From Siderastrea siderea (Eukaryota > Cnidaria > Anthozoa > Scleractinia > Rhizangiidae): a DNA stretch of 64,000 nt. The translations under genes and the position numbers were made by a program. The notes under the pieces are model-generated. The model worked only from the letters and a program-made list of their open reading frames with translations, had not been told where the DNA came from and made no database searches. Location of the stretch: NCBI GenBank assembly GCA_964030785.1, contig OZ034968.1:49793230-49857229 (forward strand), in the 5' to 3' direction. Positions 18,657 to 30,172 of the stretch are shown here, in pieces (the stretch's first letter is position 1; each line of letters starts with the position of its first letter).

Positions 18657-20411
18657 CGGATGTATTTTTTTGTTTACAGGTAGATGGGCCTATAACCGGG
18701 GGAGCTTATAAGCGGGGGGGCTTATAACCGGAATTTTACGGTACCACATTTTAACCTTACGAACTTAATCTCGTACCCAGATCTTCTCAACCCCGGGAGG
18801 ATACGAGCTACAAGGTAAGCTGTTTCTTATTACGAGACGGAGAGCGAAAGAGAAAATAAATTCGATTTTGCCATCAAAGTTGTTTGTGCTTTTCTTCATT
18901 CAAACAACAACAACTAAAGCGCGAGTCTCTAAGGACGAAAATCATTTTTTTCACGGCCCTAACGTGGAAGAATGGGCCAACCATGAATGACAACAGTTCG
19001 ATGACACTAAAACCTAGCTACCGAACGAAAGTTTTCGCGTTTTAAGCGTTACACCAACGGCTCTGTTGTGATTTTTGTCGCTCGGGAAAAATTTATTCAT
19101 CGGGCGATTCGTTCAACTACCGTTTTCAAAAGAAAAACGTTTATTTTCATCACGACCCTAATTCTACAACCACGAATGAAATCGGTCCAGAAAAATACTA
19201 AAAACTAAGCATGGAACCGAATTCTTTGACTCTTTTAACCCTCGAAATCTGCTCGGCCGGTCAAATAAGTTCCCGGTACCATTGAAGCTCTAGGGTGATA
19301 TTGGAAAACTTCAGGATTTTGTTTCCTTCGATGAGCTCTTTTTTTTTACTGGATTTCAACAAATTACCAGCATGAACCCATGGGTCAACCATATCACCCA
19401 AGCTATGCCAACCATGTCCTGTTAGTTACCAAGAGTTTTTACTGGATTTCAACAAATTACTAGCAATGCGTGTTGAATTACTGTGCGCGCGACCATTACT
19501 ACAATGGTCGCGCGCAAAGTACTTCAACACGCATGACGCGGTACAATCGAGTTACAATGGCCGCGCGCAAAGTACGTCAACACGCATGACGCGGTACAAT
19601 CGAATTATAATGGTTACATGTTGATCCCAAGGACACAAGAATAATGATGGCGGCGAGACCACCCATGTCATACCCATAGCAAAGAAAAAACATTTCCATT
19701 GAATCACTTGTTCGTCCTAAAACTGTTTTCATTGATATCCATCGTCTCCTATTCCTGTGTGGTTCATAAAGTGAGATTTTTCCCGAACGTTCTGCATGGC
19801 ATGAGTGGTCTCGCCGCCATCATCAAGTAGGTAATTCGAATATTGTTCGAATATTGTTCGAATATTTTTATCAAAACAAAACTGTAAAATTCATTTTAAT
19901 GATTAGTCAAATCCACGATATCCAGTTGGACTCATGTGGACATCATCAATTTCTTCTTTATTTATGGGCTGTTTCAAATGAATTTACAGTTGGGAATTTA
20001 CAGCTCATCGATCAGTTCAGTGTGTGATGTATAATTCGATGTCGATGTGTAATAAATGAATCGGCAATGTCATATTTTTTCCCACAACACTGTATTTCGA
20101 AGCCTGGGTTCTGTTTAAAAAAATACCGCACATAGTTCCTCCGTGACAAATTCTCTATACCCTTCTCGTAGAACTGTCCATTTGTTCTTCTAGCTCTCTT
20201 GGAGAATTGTTCCGAATTCTTCCGCTTGCTGATCTCCTCGATTAAATTGTTTTGGAGACTGGTTGCATCCTCCGTAGCACTCGCTACCATCTCTGGCTGA
20301 CTGTCGTCAGCTTCCTCTGTAGCACTCGCCATCTCCTCCGTAGCACTCGCTACCATCTCTGGCTGACTGTCGTCAGCTTCCTCCGTAGCACTCGCCTTCC
20401 TTCTTTCTCTT
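18657..20411. repeat. Second copy of the palindrome left flank (offset about 7606 bp)
   Basis: Repeats 11051-12805 in the same orientation with few substitutions: the G-rich TIR fragment, the unassigned segment, satellite units (19257-19465), the CG-rich hairpin (about 19463-19612), the 19-bp TIR element (about 19644-19823) and the diverged chromodomain-gene copy. Confidence 0.9.
20012..20411 (-). pseudogene. Diverged chromodomain-gene copy lacking the chromodomain, second copy
   Basis: Near-identical to 12406-12805, with substitutions giving SRRNYV instead of SWRNYV and KQNPG instead of KQHPG. Loss of the otherwise invariant Trp of the C-terminal module suggests relaxed constraint. Confidence 0.6.
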
Positions 20412-21093
20412 ACACGTTCACGTGAGTATTCAGAGCAGATTCACCGGCAATATCCTGGTTGTCGATTCACCATGGGTTCACCATGGGTTCATTCTGTAGT
20501 AGTGGGCCGAATGTAACAAATTATTTTGAAAACAAATTGTTGTGTGCTGGATCCAAGATGGCGGACAATTTTGCCGCCGAAACACATCTTGTCGAAAAAA
20601 GACCTTTTCAATGTGGCTGGATCCAGATGAGATATGATCCAGCCAAAAGTCCGTAGAACTCAGCGAAACTCCTCAGTATCGCCAGGGTAATATTTTCAAT
20701 TAATTTATTGGAAGCTAGTTTGAAAGTTTGAAAGGCGGGAAATCGGCGACGCGCGTGTAAATGTACAAAATCCCGCCAAAAGTACAGCCAAAACGAAAAA
20801 GAAATATTTTCTAACATTGCTGCAACCTCCACTATTAATTATCCACTATTTTTTGTTTTTAATTTGGAGTTGAGTGCAAATTTTGAAATTTTTGAATGCA
20901 AATTTTGAAATTGTTGAGTGCAAAAACGTGAAATTGAATTTGATTGGCTAGTCGGTTCAAACTAGCCAATCAAATTTTCACTTTTTTGCACTCAAAAGTT
21001 CAAAATAAATTTGGGTGCTCTCAGCCAATCAGATTGCAGAAATTTTTGTATGTATATTATTATGCAGATTATAAAAACAGTAATCATAAAAAA

Positions 21094-21231
21094 ATGGAAA
21101 CATTTTCGATGCAAGTGAAAGCAAGTTTTGTTGATAAAATCTGTCGTTCGCGAACTGTCGAAATCAATGAAGATCAACAACTTTTCCGGCACTTCATAAA
21201 ACTGCACTTTGACGAATTTCAGAGTTTATAA
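21094..21231 (+). CDS. Hypothetical short ORF, frameshifted copy
   Basis: Copy of 13489-13647 with one T lost (cagagtttataatc), so the frame ends early after DEFQSL. This argues against strong constraint on the C-terminus. Confidence 0.2.
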   Translation: METFSMQVKASFVDKICRSRTVEINEDQQLFRHFIKLHFDEFQSL

Positions 21232-21345
21232 TCACGACAAAAATGTTTTGAGTATCGGTGAAATTCTAGATCTGGATATGAAAAGTAGCTTTTCTAAAAA
21301 CGATAATTTGTTGATTGTTTTTTTAGCACTCTTTAGGTCTGCAGT

Positions 21346-21510
21346 GGCTCTAAAAGAGCCAGTATTTGCATTTATGGTCATGACTTTTTTGGTCTGTGGT
21401 GGCTCCGAAAAGAGCCGGTTTTAGCATATATGGTCATGAATTTTTTGGTCAGTGGAATAAGAGAGCATGAGTCATGACTTTATCATATGTGGTTGGCTCT
21501 GAAAAGAGCC
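21346..21510 (-). terminator. Three histone-like 3' stem-loops, palindrome 2 left arm
   Basis: Minus-strand stem-loops at 21495-21510 (canonical), 21401-21416 (one wobble pair) and 21346-21360 (three-base loop), downstream of the chromodomain gene at 21536-22060. Confidence 0.7.
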
Positions 21511-21535
21511 GTTGTTAGATGCTGAGCTCCATCGA

Positions 21536-22060
21536 TCAGTTCAGCGTGTGATGTATAAATCGATGTCGATGTGTAATAAATGAATCGGCAATGCTATATT
21601 TTTTCCCACAACACTGCATTTCGAAGCCTGGGTGCTGTTTAAAAAAAACCCGCACATAGTTCCTCCATGACAAATTCTTTATACCCTTCTTGTAGAACTG
21701 TCCATCTGTTCGTGATCTTGCTTTCTTGGAGAATTGTTTCGAATTCTCCCGCTTGCTGATCTCCTCGACTAAATTGTCTTGGAGACTGGTTGCATCCTCC
21801 GTAGCACTCGCTACCATCTCTGGCTGACTGTCGTCAGCTTCCTCTGTAGCACTCGCCTTCCTCTTCTTCCGGCGGTTGCCGAAGGCTGCTACCATCTCTG
21901 GTGGTAAATTTTTCACTGGTTCCCAAGTGTTCTGATTTTCATAGTTAAGCCATGAAACGAGCAATTCTACTCTTCCGTTTCTCTTTCTTCTCTTTAGGAT
22001 CTCTTTGACGTAAAATATTCCTGGTAGTATTTCTGGCTCTGGCACCTTCCGTTTTGACAT
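21536..22060 (-). CDS. Intronless chromodomain protein, 174 aa, palindrome 2 left arm
   Basis: Same protein as 15319-15843. The upstream region differs by a small change (gcgatcgcaatcatagcg instead of a run giving AATCAAAGCG), which breaks one half of the inverted AATCAAA element; the CCAAT boxes remain. Confidence 0.75.
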   Translation of the reverse strand: MSKRKVPEPEILPGIFYVKEILKRRKRNGRVELLVSWLNYENQNTWEPVKNLPPEMVAAFGNRRKKRKASATEEADDSQPEMVASATEDATSLQDNLVEEISKRENSKQFSKKARSRTDGQFYKKGIKNLSWRNYVRVFFKQHPGFEMQCCGKKYSIADSFITHRHRFIHHTLN

Positions 22061-22334
22061 CTTGGCGGTTGTGATTAACGGCGTCCGTCCCTGCCCCCTT
22101 TTAACCACTCCTGCGGATCGCAATCATAGCGTTTTGATTGGTTGTTCACGAGAGCCAATTAGAAGCGAATTAGAACAAAGACGGTAATCACAATACAGTG
22201 ATTGGCATAAGTTTTAGAAGATAACTCGTGTATTACGCAACTTCGTTTGTGCGCCAGTTTTTGCTCGCGCTACAAACTTCGCATCGGACAAAATATCACA
22301 AACGAATTCTCCAGATATCAAGGTTTACTTTGGT

Positions 22335-22674
22335 TTTGTTATGTGATTAGCCTTGCATGAAACAATGGATATACAGGGGTATAAAGCACCTGTGCTCAGT
22401 ATTGCTATCACTTTCCAAACATAACTCGTGTATTACGCAACGGCTGGCGATAAATTTTATACCAAAGTAAACCTTGATATCTAGAGAATTCGTTTATAAT
22501 ATTTTGTCCGATGCGAAGTTTACTGCGTGACCAAAAATGGCGCACAAACGAAGTAAACTTTCATGGCGCAGCTGAGTCTTTTCATGTTCGCTCGACGACT
22601 TCACTATTGAATTTGTCGTTTCAAGTTTTGGACGATAACTCGTGTATTACGCAACGGCTGGCGATAAATTTTAT
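22335..22674. repeat. Palindrome 2 spacer (orientation 2, inverted)
   Basis: Begins tttgttatgtgattagcc and ends gcgataaattttat, the reverse complement of the palindrome-1 spacer. It has about 26 extra bases (tattacgcaacggctggcg) that palindrome 1 lacks at the corresponding point. No ORF of interest. Confidence 0.85.
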
Positions 22675-22948
22675 ACCAAAGTAAACCTTGATATCTCGAG
22701 AATTCGTTTGTGATATTTTGTCCGATGCGAAGTTTGTAGCGCGAGCAAAAAATGGCGCACAAACGAAGTTGCGTAATACACCAGTTATCTTCTAAAACTT
22801 ATGCCAATCACTGTATTGTGATTACCGTCTTTGTTCTGATTCGCTTCTAATTGGCTCTCGTGAACAACCAATCAAAACGCTTTGATTCCGATCCGCAGGA
22901 GTGGTTAAAAGGGGGCAGGGACGGACGCCGTTAATCACAACCGCCAAG

Positions 22949-23473
22949 ATGTCAAAACGGAAGGTGCCAGAGCCAGAAATACTACCAGGAATATTTTACG
23001 TCAAAGAGATCCTAAAGAGAAGAAAGAGAAACGGAAGAGTAGAATTGCTCGTTTCATGGCTTAACTATGAAAATCAGAACACTTGGGAACCAGTGAAAAA
23101 TTTACCACCAGAGATGGTAGCAGCCTTCGGCAACCGCCGGAAGAAGAGGAAGGCGAGTGCTACAGAGGAAGCTGACGACAGTCAGCCAGAGATGGTAGCG
23201 AGTGCTACGGAGGATGCAACCAGTCTCCAAGACAATTTAGTCGAGGAGATCAGCAAGCGGGAGAATTCGAAACAATTCTCCAAGAAAGCAAGATCACGAA
23301 CAGATGGACAGTTCTACAAGAAGGGTATAAAGAATTTGTCATGGAGGAACTATGTGCGGGTTTTTTTTAAACAGCACCCAGGCTTCGAAATGCAGTGTTG
23401 TGGGAAAAAATATAGCATTGCCGATTCATTTATTACACATCGACATCGATTTATACATCACACGCTGAACTGA
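22949..23473 (+). CDS. Intronless chromodomain protein, 174 aa, palindrome 2 right arm
   Basis: Same protein as 15319-15843, with intact promoter-like region (ccaatcaaaacgctttgatt, ggttaaaaggg) and stem-loops. This is the copy that lies in the same orientation upstream of gene copy C: stop codon at 23473, stem-loops to 23663, E2F-like pair at 24229-24276, NTPase-nuclease start codon at 24848. Confidence 0.78.
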   Translation: MSKRKVPEPEILPGIFYVKEILKRRKRNGRVELLVSWLNYENQNTWEPVKNLPPEMVAAFGNRRKKRKASATEEADDSQPEMVASATEDATSLQDNLVEEISKRENSKQFSKKARSRTDGQFYKKGIKNLSWRNYVRVFFKQHPGFEMQCCGKKYSIADSFITHRHRFIHHTLN

Positions 23474-23498
23474 TCGATGGAGCTCAGCATCTAACAAC

Positions 23499-23663
23499 GG
23501 CTCTTTTCAGAGCCAACCACATATGATAAAGTCATGACTCATGCTCTCTTATTCCACTGACCAAAAAAGTCATGACCATATATGCTAAAACCGGCTCTTT
23601 TCGGAGCCACCACAGACCAAAAAAGTCATGACCATAAATGCAAATACTGGCTCTTTTAGAGCC
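23499..23663 (+). terminator. Three histone-like 3' stem-loops, palindrome 2 right arm
   Basis: Stem-loops at 23499-23514, 23593-23608 and 23649-23663, same sequences and spacing as in palindrome 1. Confidence 0.72.
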
Positions 23664-23757
23664 ACTGCAGACCTAAAGAGTGCTAAAAAAACAATCAACA
23701 AATTATCGTTTTTAGAAAAGCTACTTTTCATATCCAGATCTAGAATTTCACCGATAC

Positions 23758-23916
23758 TCAAAACATTTTTGTCGTGATTATAAAACTCTGAAATTCGTCA
23801 AAGTGCAGTTTTATGAAGTGCCGGAAAAGTTGTTGATCTTCATTGATTTCGACAGTTCGCGAACGACAGATTTTATCAACAAAACTTGCTTTCACTTGCA
23901 TCGAAAATGTTTCCAT
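23758..23916 (-). CDS. Hypothetical 52-aa ORF, palindrome 2 right arm
   Basis: Copy of the 13489-13647 frame on the minus strand, full length. Confidence 0.25.
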   Translation of the reverse strand: METFSMQVKASFVDKICRSRTVEINEDQQLFRHFIKLHFDEFQSFIITTKMF

Positions 23917-24228
23917 TTTTTTATGATTACTGTTTTTATAATCTGCATAATAATATACATACAAAAATTTCTGCAATCTGATTGGCTGAGAGCACCCAAA
24001 TTTATTTTGAACTTTTGAGTGCAAAAAAGTGAAAATTTGATTGGCTAGTTTGAACCGACTAGCCAATCAAATTCAATTTCACGTTTTTGCACTCAACAAT
24101 TTCAAAATTTGCATTCAAAAATTTCAAAATTTGCACTCAACTCCAAATTAAAAACAAAAAATAGTGGATAATTAATAGTGGAGGTTGCAGCAATGTTAGA
24201 AAATATTTCTTTTTCGTTTTGGCTGTAC

Positions 24229-24847
24229 TTTTGGCGGGATTTTGTACATTTACACGCGCGTCGCCGATTTCCCGCCTTTCAAACTTTCAAACTAGCTTCC
24301 AATAAATTAATTGAAAATATTACCCTGGCGATACTGAGGAGTTTCGCTGAGTTCTACGGACTTTTGGCTGGATCATATCTCATCTGGATCCAGCCACATT
24401 GAAAAGGTCTTTTTTCGACAAGATGTGTTTCGGCGGCAAAATTGTCCGCCATCTTGGATCCAGCACACAACAATTTAATTTCAAAATAATTTGTTGCATT
24501 CGGCCCACTACTACAGAATGAACCCATGGTGAACCCATGGTGAATCGACAACCAGGATATTGCCGGTGAATCTGCTCTGAATACTCACGTGAACGTGTTT
24601 CCATTTTCTTTTCCGTTAACTTTCGACAGACTCGTACCCAGTCGTTACTCTTCGCGCGCCGCGTATCGCAAAGCCTCAAGGGGTGGACGCGATCCACGTG
24701 ATCCAGCGAACAGGAGTGCGCATGCTCAATTTCAAACAACGCATTTTATCGTGGGACTTTGCAACAACATACAACAACACAGTCGGTTAACAATTTTCGT
24801 CGGGTTTGTTAGCATCTGCAAGCTGAACAACCGACAACAGCAACACG
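24229..24847 (+). promoter_or_regulatory. E2F/YY1-like upstream region of gene copy C
   Basis: Contains TTTTGGCGGGA (24229-24239), TTTCCCGCC (24268-24276), ACGCGCGTCGCC between them, a YY1-like CCGCCATCTTGG near 24447, and a CG-rich block near 24650, ending in the A/C-rich leader before ATG 24848. Copies A and B keep only the part to the right of the E2F-like pair. Confidence 0.45.
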
Positions 24848-27800
24848 ATGAAGTAAGCTTAAGTTTTATATAATAATCTTTAATAATGTTTAATCCAAAT
24901 CACACCATAAAAGGCATATAAGGATACAGAGTACAAACTAGCGGTTTCTAAGAGAAAGTGAAGTACTCGCGGCCACAGACAAAGAAAAAACAATATGTTA
25001 CCAGAGGTATTTTTCTCTACCCAGCGAAATACAGAAAAGAGGCCTCTGCTAGCAGGGTAGAGCGAGTAAGACTTAAGTTTTAGCATGATTTTTTACATCG
25101 GAGTATTGTGCTAAAATCGTGGCGATTGGGCATTGAACAACTTTTCACTGCATATAGTCAACGTTTTGCCGCAAGTCTCCTGAAGTTCCTTCTCCACTTA
25201 CACCTACTGTATTCTCCAGATTATTCGCTTAGCTATTTCCGAATATATATATCTTATTAGACGGTTTGATGTGTAGTATGGCTGGATATTTTACGAGTCA
25301 CGCAGTATTTTGGCGAGCCTTTAAGTTATTTATTATCCAACTGAACTTACTTTTGCCTAGACTTGCCCCAAGTCGCTCGTTTTTCTTTGTATCTATAGTT
25401 ACTTAAATAAAATCGCTTTGAAATCAAGCGCGAAAGATCACTTGAGTAAAATCGCCTTTGAAATCGCGCGGGATTCATTTGTGTGAACGCGCGCGCGAAG
25501 GAAAACAAATGACACTTCATCGAGGAATGGCTCGGAACGAGCGACTTGTGTCACCGGCAGGAAATCGATTCTAGCTGACGTTTTTTGCCGCGAAAATATT
25601 GCATCATTTCGTGTGCATTGAGTTGGTTTCTTTTATCGTGTTGACGTCAGTTTCGTGCGCCGTGTGCAGTTGACGCGCGCCGTGCCGTGGCGGGTGTTAA
25701 AATTGCGATTTTCTTCCCTTTTTTGTGGGAAATCATACTCAAGGCCCTTGATGGCTCTCTCATTTCTGTAAGATTTAAAAGGGACAGGTACAAAAGAAGA
25801 CATTTGTAATGTTTGTTCCAAAACTGGTTTAACTGCCGATGTGAGAAGGAAACAAGTCTACTCAAGAAGTAAAAAGTTAAACGCAAGCTTGTCTCGCGAG
25901 CAGAGCGCGCTAAGTTTGCGGGCAGAGCGCTCTCAGTAAGTTCGCGCGCAATAATATGATTGACATAATCTCGATGGCGTCACCGGTGGAAAAATCCACC
26001 GGTGACGCCACATTTCAGAATTGGCGCACTGCAGGTGAGACAAGTCGCTTGTTCCGCACGATCCTCCGCCATTTTGTTTTTCATGCTCGCGCGCGCCCTC
26101 CGTTTCCGTATCCAGCGGTCTGCGAATCTAACGAGCGACTTGGAGCAAGTCTAACTTTTGCCCAAAAGGACAATTTTGTGAAATCATTTTATTGTCGCGT
26201 GACATTGCGTTACTCAACATGACCAGCAATACGATTTTTGATTGGCTAATACGCACAAACCGGTTAAACAAGTTTTCTAACAACCGAAATATAAATGCTG
26301 ATTGTAATTATTGTATGCTTAAGTGAAAGTGATTGGAAAATATCAATGCATGGTAATATTTTAATGACCTAAAAAGATTTAAGTATAGGCTTTGCCTGTT
26401 TGATTATCAACTTGTATCATAAAGAACGGCCTACATTGAGTATACATATCAGTTTAATAATATTTTTTCAGGCGCTCTGGTATTGAACATGAAGCTGGTC
26501 CAACACCAAAACTAACGAAATCAGATTTGCCAACAATTCTTGCCACTGTAAACAGCAGTAGACTGGAAGAGAAACATTGCAGATCTTGGACGGAGGACGT
26601 AGACATTCCTGATCTACCTGCATTAAAGTAAGTGTTGTAAAAGTACTGTAAACATGTTAATGTTCGCTAGCGTTTAATTTCTTGACCTTCAAAATGGCGA
26701 CCTTCAATTTGACCTTCCATGACCTTGGAAGGTCAAAATGAAAAGTTACATTAATTAATATTAAACACTAAGGCCAAACAAAAATGACCTTCCAAATGGC
26801 GACCTTCGTTTTTTGGCCCAACGAAATGGCACTAGAAATATGTCTTGTAAATCATGGTCTGCAAAAACATATCGCATTATGTAATATGATTCACAAAAGT
26901 TAAGTTTGATTTATTATTCTCTCATATTTTTCTTTCAGGCTGAAGATCGAAAGTGATGAAGGATTCATTACAGTTCGCGGTTATTCTTATCTCATGACGA
27001 AGTCGTTGAAAGCAGCATTGTTACACATCATAGACGATTTGGTGGCAGAACTTCAAACTGCAGCACACGAAAGACGAAAGGTTTTGATATACTACGGGAT
27101 TCCAGCAATTGGAAAGTCTGTTACCGCACAAGTATTAGAGTCCTATCTAGGATTGGTTTATGGAGTTACTTGGTTCGGAAGCTTCTCTCATAAGATGAAT
27201 GCAGCTGACACTGAGGCAACAGTAAATGCAATGATGAAGCCTCCTCCATCTGATCCCAACGTACATGTACATGTACCTGATCCCATAGAAGCGAAGGTGT
27301 TAATTTTTGACCAGGCCAACTGTGACATCATTTCGGCAACCAAATTACTTTCAGTTTGTAGGGGTCGTGAGTTCCCCATCATAATGTTCACCTCTGGACA
27401 TTTTGTTCCAAGTAGCGACTGGATTAAATGTCCCAAGAAAGTCAAAGTAGAAACTATTCATATGACACTGACCGTTGAGGAAGGAGTTACATTGACACAA
27501 CTGAGTGAGGAGACTGTGACACAATTAATGAAAGTTTCCCCAACTTGCGGGGCACTGCTACATATGACTGTAGACGAGGACACTACTACTGAAGAGAAGA
27601 AAGAACAGGGCATGGTGGACTACACAGATTCTGCGCTTTCGCAAATAGTGCCAATAGTGTGGTATAGGTGTTATACCGAGATTCAACAGCACTCCTTTGA
27701 AGAGGCCAAACAGATGAAGGTCTTCAGGACGACTATCCGGGACATGCAACATGTTCTATCATTCATGCAAGACAAGGAAGATGATAACGACAAATCCTTC

Positions 27801-28625
27801 AATGCCATTTGGAAGCAGATCTTCCCCTTTGACATGAAGGATGAAACCCCAGAAGATCAGCTGGCTTTCAAGTTCTTCCCTTTCACAGACACAGGCTTTG
27901 AGATTGCCCCAGGTGAACAGCTGAGATTCTTTACATTTTGTAGGCAACAGGACCGTGGCGACGAAGCAATGCTCGAAAATGCTCGGGCTGTGTTTGAAGC
28001 TAGCACTGGATCTCTTAAAGGGCTATGTTTCGAATTGATTGTTCGCCTTTATTGTCGCATCAATCAGTGTGGACTGCGTCCCACCGATATGTATGCAGAT
28101 GAATTCCATGGCGTACAGATTTGTGAGGCCTTTGATTGCAAACGACTTGTTGATCAGTTGTTTTGCAAAGATAACTGCACAAAAGCAGCATCTCATGATG
28201 TCAACATTTGGTTTTCACTTGATGTTTCGGGAAAACAGAAATTTCCAGGGTATGATTTCGTCTTAGTTTCTGGACGATCCGACCATGAAAAAAAATCATT
28301 TTCCCTTGGTTTAATGTATCTTATTCAATTAACGGTCAGTCTTTCCAGTAAAACCCTGGATAAGCAATCCATCATGGTCAGGGAGTACAACAAATTTATG
28401 TGCGAATTGAGCCGTCAGAAGTGTATCAAAGGAGACGATTGGCTGAAAGTAGCATGTTACATTTGTATGCCTTATGCCCAGACCCAGACTGTGCTAGAAG
28501 AAACCCTGCAATTAAAACAAGAACACAAGGAAGAACTTCGGCATATAACTGAGAACCCCAGAGAATCCCTATGTGCTAAAGTGATTTATACTGAACTACG
28601 TATCATAAAACCTCTGAAATCTTAA
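24848..28625 (+). CDS. P-loop NTPase with nuclease-like C-terminus, Crinkler/RHS-type effector-like; copy C, no insertions
   Basis: Exons 24848-24852, 26472-26627 and 26939-28625 give 615 codons, the same length as copies A and B, with identical splice sites. Intron 1 is 1.6 kb here and intron 2 is 311 bp, because neither the 3.8-kb transposon nor the MITE is present. Protein changes relative to A include P to S near residue 70, V to A after the Walker B-like motif, E to Q, RRLDRGDK to RQQDRGDE, and K to E before the last nuclease-like motif. All key motif residues (GKS, FDQ, D493, Q517) are kept. All three copies being open over 615 codons suggests recent function or very recent duplication. 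Confidence 0.68.
26044..26053 (+). other. Empty insertion site of the 3.8-kb transposon
   Basis: A single GTCGCTTGTT with the same flanks (gagacaa ... ccgcacg) that are split apart in copies A and B. It defines the element ends and the TSD. Confidence 0.9.
26914..26916 (+). other. Empty insertion site of the Harbinger-type MITE
   Basis: gatttattattctc in copy C against gattta-TTA-[element]-TTA-ttctc in copies A and B. Confidence 0.88.
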
Positions 28626-29100
28626 GGGCTCTTCCAGAAAAAAACGTGTGGGGGGGGGGGGGGGGACAAACTTATTTGACCCATGGGTTCATCCTAGTAA
28701 TTTGTTGAAATCCAGTAAAAACTCTTGGTAACAAATATTACATGGTTGGCATAGCTTTGGTGATATTGGAAAGGGTTTAAACAAATTCCTGGGATGAACC
28801 CATGGGTCCAATTAGTTTCCAATATCACCCAAGCTTGGGTGATATGGTGGACCCATGGGTTCCCCTCCTCCTCCCCTCCCCTCCCATCCCCTCCTTTCCT
28901 GGCCCCAGTCCCCCCTCGCCTCCCCGAAAGCCGCTATGCAGGCTAGCTATTTGATTGTTCCCTCAATTAAAATTTTTGAAAAAGGTGAGCAAATATGGAA
29001 GTTATAAAACAGACATATATCTATTTTTCTCATTTTCTCTTGGAACCAGAATTCGAAGTGCCACGCAGACCTTATATTTTGTACCTTTTAATTTTAATTT
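28626..29100. repeat. 3' flank of copy C: G-run, satellite insertion, pyrimidine tract
   Basis: Longer G-run than in A or B (28650-28665), the same two-unit satellite insertion (28678-28860) and the same C-rich tract (28861-28925). From about 29105 it continues (gatataattataggcc) where A and B instead have a satellite unit. Confidence 0.8.
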
Positions 29101-29437
29101 TGATATAATTATAGGCCTTATTGTTTTAGTTGTGCATGGTGTTCGTACTGACTCTTTGTAAATAATTATTTTTTCTGTAAATGTTTATATTGTAAAAGTT
29201 GTAAATATAATAAAATGTAAATATAAGTGAAAATTTGTAAATTTGTAAATATTTTTTCTGTAATTATTAGGACAAGTCGTAGTCTCCTTCGCAGCCGTCT
29301 TTAGTGTCGTCACGCAACGCTCCCTCCACACTAGTTAGCTAGAGCGTTGCGTGGGACGAGACAAGCCGGTATGTCTTCCTTGCTGACAAATGTCTGCCCC
29401 GCAGCCGTTCTTTGTGTCGTTCCCTCAAAAAAACGTT
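29101..29437. mobile_element. AT-rich flank and TIR-like hairpin element remnant
   Basis: 29105-29270 is a run of tgtaaat-type repeats without a gene. At 29311-29322 CACGCAACGCTC faces GAGCGTTGCGTG at 29342-29353, flanked by related cttcgcagccgtctttagtg and ccgcagccgttctttgtgtc. I recall this as part of a DNA-transposon family common in anthozoans; no TSD is evident. Confidence 0.5.
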
Positions 29438-30172
29438 TGAAAGTTTGAAAGGCGGGAAATCGGCGACGCGCGTGTAAATGTACAAAATCCCGCCAAAAGT
29501 ACAGCCAAAACGAAAAAGAAATATTTTCTAACATTGCTGCAACCTCCACTATTAATTATCCACTATTTTTTGTTTTTAATTTGGAGTTGAGTGCAAATTT
29601 TGAAATTTTTGAATGCCAATTTTGAAATTGTTGAGTGCAAAAACGTGAAATTGAATTTGATTGGCTAGTCGGTTCAAACTAGCCAATCAAATTTTCACTT
29701 TTTGCACTCAAAAGTTAAAAATAAATTTGGGTGCTCTCAGCCAATCAGATTGCAGAAATTTTTGTATGTATATTATTATGCAGATTATAAAAACAGTAAT
29801 CATAAAAAAATGGAAACATTTTCGATGCAAGTGAAAGCAAGTTTTGTTGATAAAATCTGTCGTTCGCGAACTGTCGAAATCAATGAAGATCAACAACTTT
29901 TCCGGCACTTCATAAAACTGCACTTTGACGAATTTCAGAGTATTATAATCACGACAAAAATGTTTTGAGTATCGGTGAAATTCTGGATCTGGATATGAAA
30001 AGTAGCTTTTCTAAAAACGATAATTTGTTGATTTTTTTTTAGCACTCTTTAGGTCTGCAGTGGCTCTAAAAGAGCCAGTATTTGCATTTATGGTCATGAC
30101 TTTTTTGGTCTGTGGTGGCTCCGAAAAGAGCCGGTTTTAGCATATATGGTCATGACTTTTTTGGTCTGTTTT
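29438..30172. repeat. Palindrome-arm fragment (left orientation), broken in the stem-loop region
   Basis: Carries the E2F-like pair, the CCAAT hairpin, the small ORF (29810-29968) and two of the stem-loops (30062-30076 and 30117-30132, minus-strand sense). It ends at atggtcatgacttttttggtc and joins satellite DNA. The chromodomain gene that should follow is missing. Confidence 0.85.

Larger units (their letters stand above)
20412..24598. repeat. Palindrome 2: two arms of about 1923 bp around a 340-bp spacer
   Basis: 20412-22334 is the reverse complement of 22675-24598 (sum 45009 to 45010, the shift coming from a single-base deletion near 21225). Content equals palindrome 1. The right arm runs without a break into the 5' flank of gene copy C, the only place where arm and gene remain fully joined. 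Confidence 0.95.
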
